From the NCBI RefSeq assembly GCF_013415845.1, contig NZ_CP058907.1, positions 4,030,001 through 4,094,000 on the forward strand: a DNA stretch of 64,000 nt, read 5' to 3'. Numbering within the stretch: position 1 is the first letter of the stretch; every line of letters begins with the position of its first letter. Source of the stretch: Rhodopseudomonas palustris (GTDB lineage Bacteria > Pseudomonadota > Alphaproteobacteria > Rhizobiales > Xanthobacteraceae). This document shows positions 55,464 to 64,000 of this stretch, in pieces. Below the pieces are notes generated by a model. It had not been told where the DNA came from and ran no database searches. It was given only the letters and a program-made list of their open reading frames with translations. The position numbers and the translations under genes are program-made.

Positions 55464-56198
55464 GTGCATATGCTGCGAAACAACAGAACGCTTCATCAGA
55501 CCGAGGTCGTCGATATCGTCGACATCACGCCGCGGATGCGACGGATCAGCATCGTCGGCGAGTCTCTCCCCTTGCTGGGGATCAACCTGCCGGGCCAATG
55601 GATGAAGGTGTTCGTCCCAACAGCCGACAACGAAGTGCGCGCGGGCCGAGCCTACACGATCCGCCAGTTCGACCGCCCCTCCGGGCGGATCGCCTTCGAT
55701 GTCGTGCTGCACGGTGACGACGGGCCGGCGTCCCGCTGGGCGCGCCGCGCAAGACGTGGCGATCGCCTCGATGTCGGTGGCCCGCGCTCGGGCCACATGA
55801 TCGACGCCGGCGTCGCAAACTACATCCTGGCCGGCGACGCGACCGCGCTTCCAGCCATCGCCGCCATTCTGGAAGCGCTACCGGAGGGCTGCCAGGCCGA
55901 AGCTTTCCTCGAAGTCGCAGACACCGCCGAGGAAAGCTATCTCGCGCCCCGCCCCAATCAGACGATCACGTGGTTGCATTCCGGCACGTTTATTCCGGGC
56001 ACCACCGGACTGATCGAGCGCGCCCTGAAGACCGCGCCCCTTGAAACAGCAAACTGTCAGGCCTGGATTGCAGGCGAGTCGTCGATGATGCGATCGATCC
56101 GAAGCCACTTGCTGCTGGACCGCGGCATCATCCATCCCGCCATCGAATCGGCCGGCTACTGGAAGCTCGGCTCGGCGGATCACCGCGAGCGGGACTAG
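55464..56198 (+). CDS. Siderophore-interacting FAD-binding protein
   Basis: The 244-residue protein matches the SIP/ViuB flavoreductase family that reduces ferric siderophores in the cytosol. An N-terminal FAD domain has RAYTIRQFDRPSGRIAFDVV and DGPASRWARRARRGDRLDVG; a C-terminal SIP domain has YILAGDATALPAIAAILEAL and AWIAGESSMMRSIRSHLL. It uses a GTG start. The ten-base gap after the MFS gene puts it in the efflux operon, which hints that the pump may handle a siderophore or metal-binding compound. Confidence 0.9.
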   Translation: MHMLRNNRTLHQTEVVDIVDITPRMRRISIVGESLPLLGINLPGQWMKVFVPTADNEVRAGRAYTIRQFDRPSGRIAFDVVLHGDDGPASRWARRARRGDRLDVGGPRSGHMIDAGVANYILAGDATALPAIAAILEALPEGCQAEAFLEVADTAEESYLAPRPNQTITWLHSGTFIPGTTGLIERALKTAPLETANCQAWIAGESSMMRSIRSHLLLDRGIIHPAIESAGYWKLGSADHRERD

Positions 56199-56209
56199 AA
56201 CGCCGGGCT

Positions 56210-56235
56210 GCGAAGAGAACCTGAGCACTCTTCGC
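56210..56235. terminator. Hairpin between convergent genes
   Basis: GCGAAGAG and CTCTTCGC form an 8-bp stem with a 10-base loop, between the ends of the siderophore-interacting gene and the luciferase-like gene. A bidirectional stop is plausible. Confidence 0.5.
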
Positions 56236-56265
56236 GAAGCCATCCCGTCTTACTAAGTTCTTCGG

Positions 56266-57282
56266 CTAAGCTGCCACTTTCTGCAGCTCGAACGCGTCGG
56301 CCAGCAAGCTGTAGGACCGCTTGCGCGCATCGTGGTCATACACCGCGGTGATCACCATCAGTTCGTCGGCACGGCTTGCGTTAATCAGCGGCTGCAGCGC
56401 CTGCCGAACCGTCGCCGGACTGCCGACGAACAGCCGCGAGCGATTACGCGCGATCGAGGCACGGTCGGCTTCAGTGTACGAATAAGACAGAGCTTCCTCG
56501 ACACTTGGCAGCGGCACGTAGCGGCCACGGTCGCGTAGCAGGCGACTGAGATCCATCGAACTCGCCAGCCGCTCCGCTTCCTCATCGGTGGCGGCGACAA
56601 CGGCGGCGACGGCCAAAATACCGTGTGGCGTCGACCGCCAGCGCGTCGGACGGAAGTTGCTGCGATAATGCGTCAGTGCCTCGACCGCATCGTGCGAAGC
56701 GAAGTGATGCGCGAACGCGAAGCCCATACCGACCTGCGCGGCGAGCTCGGAACTGTAGTCGCTGGAGCCGAGCAGCCAGATCGGTGGCAGCGGCGTATCG
56801 TCGGGCATCGCGACGACGTTGTTGTACGGATGGCCCGGCGGAAAGCCGCGCGTCTCCCACAGCGTCAGCTCTTGCAGCCGCTCCAGAAAATCGTCGCCCT
56901 CACGGCCATCGAGCCGGCGGCGCAACGCGTGCATCGTCGCCTGGTCGGTGCCCGGCGCGCGGCCGATACCGAGATCGATCCGACCGGGGAACAGCGCTTC
57001 AAGCATCTTGAAGCGTTCCGCCACGACCAGCGGCGCGTGGTTCGGCAGCATCACGCCACCGGAGCCGACGCGAATGCGTTCGGTCACCGCCGCGATCTGC
57101 CCAATCATGATTTCGGGCGCGGGACTGGCGACCGAAGGAAGATTGTGATGCTCGGCCAGCCAGTAGCGCACATAGCCCAGCGAATCCGCGTGGCGCGCAA
57201 GGTCGATCGAGTTGCGCAATGACGCCGCCGGCGGTGTGCCGGTGGTGACGACGGACAGATCGAGGATCGAGAGTGGCAGCAT
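56266..57282 (-). CDS. LLM-class flavin-dependent oxidoreductase
   Basis: A bacterial luciferase-like monooxygenase of 338 residues. The start LPLSILDLSVVTTGTPPAASL and the segments YWLAEHHNLPSVASPAPEIM, RVGSGGVMLPNHAPLVVAER and RIDLGIGRAPGTD are typical of the MsnO8-type group. The natural substrate is unknown. It faces the efflux operon tail to tail and is about 410 bp from metF, head to head. Confidence 0.9.
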   Translation of the reverse strand: MLPLSILDLSVVTTGTPPAASLRNSIDLARHADSLGYVRYWLAEHHNLPSVASPAPEIMIGQIAAVTERIRVGSGGVMLPNHAPLVVAERFKMLEALFPGRIDLGIGRAPGTDQATMHALRRRLDGREGDDFLERLQELTLWETRGFPPGHPYNNVVAMPDDTPLPPIWLLGSSDYSSELAAQVGMGFAFAHHFASHDAVEALTHYRSNFRPTRWRSTPHGILAVAAVVAATDEEAERLASSMDLSRLLRDRGRYVPLPSVEEALSYSYTEADRASIARNRSRLFVGSPATVRQALQPLINASRADELMVITAVYDHDARKRSYSLLADAFELQKVAA

Positions 57283-57607
57283 CTACATAACCTAGTGCGC
57301 TACCGAGGCGGGCGCAAAGGTATTGGGCTAGGCAATTCGACGATCATCTGCCCCTTTCTCTGGCAGTGGGCAGAATGACCACCTGCTTGGGAAGATGTGG
57401 CTGATCTGGTCCCGCCAAGATCGCCACGCTGCACACAACCATCTGACGGATCGATCTATTTTCAAAGAAGGCGCGGCATCCGCCTTGCCCACCCCCGGAC
57501 AGGCTGCAACCCCACCCAACGTGAAAAACGGACTATTTTGGGCAACTTCCCAAACTGATATCGCCCAAAGTGGGCTGGCCGCGGAAAGCAGTTCGGCCTA
57601 ATTTAAC

Positions 57608-57668
57608 GCGGTTCGTGGAGGTTCCTGGCCGTTGGGCAGCCGCACGTGCCTGTGGATGCCCGAACCGC
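57608..57668 (+). ncRNA. Structured leader candidate before metF
   Basis: A perfect 8-bp closing stem, GCGGTTCG (57608-57615) and CGAACCGC (57661-57668), encloses 45 bases that contain a further possible pairing of GGGCA with TGCC. It ends 24 bases before the metF start. This closed, multi-branched design is what a riboswitch or attenuator would show, and metF is often SAM-controlled. It does not match SAM-I, SAM-II or SAH riboswitch consensus as I recall them. Nothing else stands out in the gap 57283-57692. Confidence 0.4.
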
Positions 57669-57692
57669 CCTTTCAAACTGGATGACGATCAG

Positions 57693-58580
57693 ATGAGCGA
57701 CCTGCCGCAGCAGCTTCCGGCGATTTCCTTCGAGTTCTTCCCGCCGAAGACCGAGGAGATGGAGCGCAATTTGTGGCAGGCGATCAGCCGGCTGGCGCCG
57801 CTGCATCCAAGCTTCGTCTCCGTCACCTATGGGGCTGGCGGCTCCACCCGGGAGCGGACCCACGCCACCATCGCGCGCATCCTGAAAGAAACCGATCTGA
57901 CGCCGGCGGCGCATCTGACCTGCGTCGACGCCCCCTGTGCCGACGTCGACGATGTCGTCGCGCGGTATCACGACATCGGCGTCCGCCACATCGTGGCGCT
58001 GCGCGGGGATCCGACCACCGGCCTCGGCGGCACCTACACGCCGCATCCGCAGGGCTATCGCAGCTCGGCCGATCTCGTCGCCTCGATCAAGCGCCGCTAC
58101 CCGGACATCGACGTCACGGTGTCGGCCTATCCGGAGAAGCATCCGGAGAGCACCGGTTTCGACGCCGACCTCGATATCCTGAAGGCCAAGGTCGATGCCG
58201 GCGCGACCCGCGCGATTACCCAATTCTTCTTCGATAACGACCTGTACTTCCGCTACCTCGACCGCGTCCGCGCTCGCGGCATCAATATCCCGATCGTGCC
58301 GGGTATCCTGCCGGTGCAGAACTTCAAGCAGGCCGCAGGCTTCGCCGCCCGCGCCGGCGCCAGCGTGCCGGACTGGCTAGCCAAGCAGTTCGAAGGGCTC
58401 GACGACGATCCCGACACCCGCAAGCTGGTCGCCGCCACCGTCGCGGCCGGCCAGGTGCATAAGCTCGCCAAGCACGGCGTCAGCAACTTCCACTTCTACA
58501 CCATGAATCGCGCGGACCTGGCGTTCGCCATCAGCCATCTGCTGGGCTTCCGGCCGCAGGCGGCAAGGCAAGCCGCGTGA
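57693..58580 (+). CDS. metF: 5,10-methylenetetrahydrofolate reductase MetF
   Basis: MetF makes the 5-methyl-tetrahydrofolate used by MetH. The 295-residue TIM barrel has ISFEFFPPKTEEMERNLW at the start, VTYGAGGSTRERT, LRGDPTTGLGGTYTPH, and ATRAITQFFFDNDLYFRYLD, all conserved. The ATG at 57693 gives the family N-terminus; the longer frame would run through the leader structure. It is directly upstream of metH except for the inserted DUF559 unit. Confidence 0.96.
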   Translation: MSDLPQQLPAISFEFFPPKTEEMERNLWQAISRLAPLHPSFVSVTYGAGGSTRERTHATIARILKETDLTPAAHLTCVDAPCADVDDVVARYHDIGVRHIVALRGDPTTGLGGTYTPHPQGYRSSADLVASIKRRYPDIDVTVSAYPEKHPESTGFDADLDILKAKVDAGATRAITQFFFDNDLYFRYLDRVRARGINIPIVPGILPVQNFKQAAGFAARAGASVPDWLAKQFEGLDDDPDTRKLVAATVAAGQVHKLAKHGVSNFHFYTMNRADLAFAISHLLGFRPQAARQAA

Positions 58581-58615
58581 ACTTGCAACCAGATTCTCCC
58601 CGCGCAGGGCGCGCT

Positions 58616-59053
58616 CCCTCTCCCCGTCGGGGAGAGGGCTGGGGTGAGGGGCGCCGGCGCCGATGGTCATCCGCACCACGCGTACACCGATCGCCAGGCG
58701 CCTGCGGGCTCAGCCGACGCAGGCCGAAACGTTGCTGTGGCGCCGTCTCCGCAATCGCCAGCTCGATGGATGGAAGTTCAAGCGGCAATTTCCGATCGAC
58801 CGATTTGTCGTCGACTTCTGCTGCACCGAAGCGCGGCTCGTCGTCGAACTCGACGGCGGACAACATGAACAACAGACCGAGCAAGATACGGCGCGGACGG
58901 AGGTGCTCTCCGCGATGGGCTATCTGGTCGTTCGGTTCTGGAACAACGATGTGCTGTCGAATCCCGACGGCGTGCTCGAAACGATTGCCCGAACGATCAG
59001 ACCGCATGCGTTCGATCCCCCTCACCCCAGCCCTCTCCCCGACGGGGAGAGGG
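58616..59053 (+). mobile_element. DUF559 unit with perfect 36-bp terminal inverted repeats
   Basis: The left end (58616-58651) begins CCCTCTCCCCGTCGGGGAGA and ends GGGGTGAGGGG. The right end (59018-59053) is its exact reverse complement over all 36 bp. Each end is itself a small hairpin, CTCTCCCCGTCGGGGAGAG. Between them is a single gene for a DUF559 nuclease-like protein. Paired units of the same family without the gene lie at 17870-18012 and 21121-21232. I could not find a clear target duplication; the sequence just outside the ends (GCGCGCT and AGCCGCGC) is nearly inverted too. Confidence 0.7.
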
Positions 59054-59064
59054 AGCCGCGCTGA
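58663..59064 (+). CDS. DUF559 endonuclease-like protein
   Basis: The 133-residue protein has the DUF559 / very-short-patch-repair-like fold: [53 protein letters not shown] and [20 protein letters not shown]. The acidic residues in FVVDF and VVELDGGQH match the nuclease metal site of PD-(D/E)XK enzymes. GAGGGG of the left repeat serves as ribosome binding site. The last 16 residues ([13 protein letters not shown] and on) are encoded by the right repeat. The stop is 11 bases before the metH start. The substrate is unknown. Confidence 0.85.
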   Translation: MVIRTTRTPIARRLRAQPTQAETLLWRRLRNRQLDGWKFKRQFPIDRFVVDFCCTEARLVVELDGGQHEQQTEQDTARTEVLSAMGYLVVRFWNNDVLSNPDGVLETIARTIRPHAFDPPHPSPLPDGEREPR

Positions 59065-59075
59065 GTAGTTTGCAG

Positions 59076-62957
<3,882 letters not shown>

Positions 62958-63011
62958 GAGCGGTGGGCTTCTTGCAGGCGTGATCGCCTGCGCAAGCCGC
63001 CGTCCTCGATC

Positions 63012-63044
63012 GTCGTCCCCCGCGCAGGCGGGGGACCCAGTATG
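63012..63044. repeat. Single hairpin, GTCCCCCGCGCAGGCGGGGGAC family
   Basis: The arms CCCCCGC and GCGGGGG enclose a short loop, within CGTCGTC and ACCCAGTATGGC. It is a half copy of the pair at 18826-18925 and follows metH, where it may act as a terminator. It lies in the stretch 62958-63342, which otherwise holds only the doubtful small frame at 63119. Confidence 0.7.
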
Positions 63045-63118
63045 GCAGAGAGCGCGTGGTCCACATAGGAATATTGTCAAGATGCGACGCGAGTTTCGCG
63101 TGTGCTGAGGCCGATTCG

Positions 63119-63301
63119 ATGATCAGCCTCGTCGACCCAGCACGCGGTCAGGCAGCGGGAGCGATGCTGGGAATCAGAAATCCAGTTACTCACGAATTTC
63201 AGTGGGTGGACGACCCTATACTGGCTGTCGAACTTATACTGTTTGCTCAGCACCTATTACGGAAAGCGCGTGCGGCGCTTGTAGCTCCTCAGGACGCCTA
63301 G
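63119..63301 (+). CDS. Small hypothetical protein
   Basis: A 60-residue frame, starting MISLVDPARGQAAGAMLGIR and ending in a helix-forming stretch with LAVELILFAQHLLRKARAAL. Base composition is less GC-rich than its neighbours. I do not recognise it, and there is no clear ribosome binding site. The frame is open upstream to 63056. Confidence 0.35.
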   Translation: MISLVDPARGQAAGAMLGIRNPVTHEFQWVDDPILAVELILFAQHLLRKARAALVAPQDA

Positions 63302-63342
63302 CCTCTCGCAGAGCGACGGATGAGGCCATTCCGCCCTCTGCG

Positions 63343-63606
63343 CTAAGCTTGTGAAGCGCATGTCGCAGATCGACCGCGTAGCATGCCTGCAATGCCGAGG
63401 TCTTCGTCGAGCTCCGGCCAGTGAATGCCCATCGGCATCAACTCGAAATTAGTGCGCGCCGCCGCAGACGCGTGTAGCAGGCTGGGGTACCAATCGAGCG
63501 GCGTTGCGATCCGCCGGCCATCGGCGAGCGTCACGACGAGTTCGTCCGCAGTGAACTCCACCGCGACCGGCCTGATGTCGCCGACATCAATTTCCAAAGT
63601 GCTCAT
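63343..63606 (-). CDS. DUF2442 domain protein
   Basis: The 87-residue product has the DUF2442 pattern: VEFTADELVVTLADGRRIAT, PLDWYPSLLHA and FELMPMGIHWPELDEDLGIA. Members are often next to a DUF4160 gene, as here, where the starts and ends overlap by 20 bp. The pair is suspected to be a toxin-antitoxin-like module, but this is not proven. The ATG at 63606 gives the normal length. Confidence 0.88.
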   Translation of the reverse strand: MSTLEIDVGDIRPVAVEFTADELVVTLADGRRIATPLDWYPSLLHASAAARTNFELMPMGIHWPELDEDLGIAGMLRGRSATCASQA

Positions 63607-63823
63607 GCCACTTGCCTTCCAGCAACTCACGATGCGCGCGGAGGTGACGAAGAATAGCGCCGATCTCGTGAGCGGGAAATCCCGCATTCACCGCAATCGA
63701 GAGATCGTGCAACCAGAACTTGGCTTCGCTGTTGCCGGCTCGGACATGCACGTGAGCAGGTTCCCCGGCTTCATTTGAGTAGAAGAACGCCCGGTAGGCT
63801 CCCCAGCGCAACACGGTCGGCAT
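63587..63823 (-). CDS. DUF4160 domain protein
   Basis: The 78-residue protein has the DUF4160 signature FFYSNEAGEPAHVHVRAG and EAKFWLHDLSIAVNAGFPAH. It is followed by, and overlaps, the DUF2442 gene. The start MPTVLRWGAYRAFFYSNEAG is typical. The function is unknown; the two genes probably work together. Confidence 0.88.
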   Translation of the reverse strand: MPTVLRWGAYRAFFYSNEAGEPAHVHVRAGNSEAKFWLHDLSIAVNAGFPAHEIGAILRHLRAHRELLEGKWHEHFGN

Positions 63824-63840
63824 CGCGGCGAAGCTCCCTG

Positions 63841-63999
63841 TTACTCCCCCTCATCCGTCGCCAACAGCCCCTTCACAGCCCTCGCCCAGCCCGCCAACTT
63901 GCGCTCGCGCGTCGCTGCGCTCATTGCGGGGCGGAAGCGGTGGTCGAGGCGCCAGTTGTCGGCGAATTTTTGCGGCTCGGGGAAGACGCCGGCGCTGAG
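63841..63999 (-). CDS. glpK: Glycerol kinase, C-terminal end (partial)
   Basis: The last 52 residues of a protein that begins outside the window, ending in TAA at 63841-63843. The sequence [20 protein letters not shown] and [20 protein letters not shown] matches the C-terminus of glycerol kinase (AGVW/NW-x-LD-x-x-FxP-x-M and the W-x-x-A-V ending). Glycerol kinase phosphorylates glycerol to glycerol-3-phosphate. Only the tail is visible, so the identity rests on these motifs. Confidence 0.7.
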   Translation of the reverse strand, partial: LSAGVFPEPQKFADNWRLDHRFRPAMSAATRERKLAGWARAVKGLLATDEGE

Positions 64000-64000
64000 G

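Noticed and set aside
57283..57692. SAM-II or SAH riboswitch before metF
   Set aside because: I looked for the conserved cores of these riboswitches and did not find them. The hairpin at 57608-57668 is kept only as an unclassified candidate.

Overview
The window looks like a chromosomal segment of a high-GC alphaproteobacterium of the Bradyrhizobium/Rhodopseudomonas group, most likely Rhodopseudomonas palustris or a close relative. The reasons are the cycM-kdsB-pheA order, a urt-ure urea block, a Flp/Tad pilus locus in Caulobacter style, a LigD/Ku pair, and many palindromic repeats of the Rhizobiales type. Names were assigned by reading protein motifs; no database search was possible.

Layout. 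1-1400: the tail of an unrecognised gene, a polyhydroxyalkanoate granule-associated protein and a tiny glycine-rich membrane protein. 1.4-5.8 kb: non-homologous end joining (ligD and ku, divergent) plus a lysine-rich DNA-binding-like protein. 5.8-10.7 kb: tusA-like gene, mobA, a zinc alcohol dehydrogenase, a nitronate monooxygenase-like flavoprotein and an acyl-CoA synthetase. 10.8-24.4 kb: urea uptake and hydrolysis, all on the minus strand (urtABCDE, ureD, ureA, ureB, an HD-domain hydrolase, ureC, an IS481-type insertion, a small monooxygenase, ureE, ureF). A sigma-54-type promoter stands before urtA. ureG is not in the window.

24.8-27.1 kb: DEAD-box helicase, IF-1 and a cold-shock protein. 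27.1-38.7 kb: the Flp/Tad pilus locus (two tadE-like genes, a decayed pilus gene, flp, cpaA-cpaF, tadB, tadC, tadD). CpaB appears to have lost an internal domain. 38.8-41.6 kb: M17 aminopeptidase, NlpC/P60 hydrolase and a Nudix hydrolase. 41.6-49.3 kb: a Yej-type peptide ABC importer with two tandem binding proteins. 49.5-52 kb: cycM, kdsB, pheA. 52-57.3 kb: a TetR regulator, an EmrAB-type efflux pair, a siderophore-interacting flavoreductase and a luciferase-like oxidoreductase.

57.6-63 kb: metF and metH, separated by a 438-bp unit with perfect 36-bp inverted ends that carries a DUF559 nuclease-like gene. This is the strongest candidate for an under-described mobile system here. 63-64 kb: a DUF2442/DUF4160 pair and the C-terminal end of glycerol kinase.

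At least five families of palindromic repeat are scattered through the window, and they occupy nearly every non-overlapping junction of the urt-ure block. Two kinds of mobility can be read directly: an IS481 element that landed in the loop of one palindrome, and the DUF559 unit bounded by copies of another.
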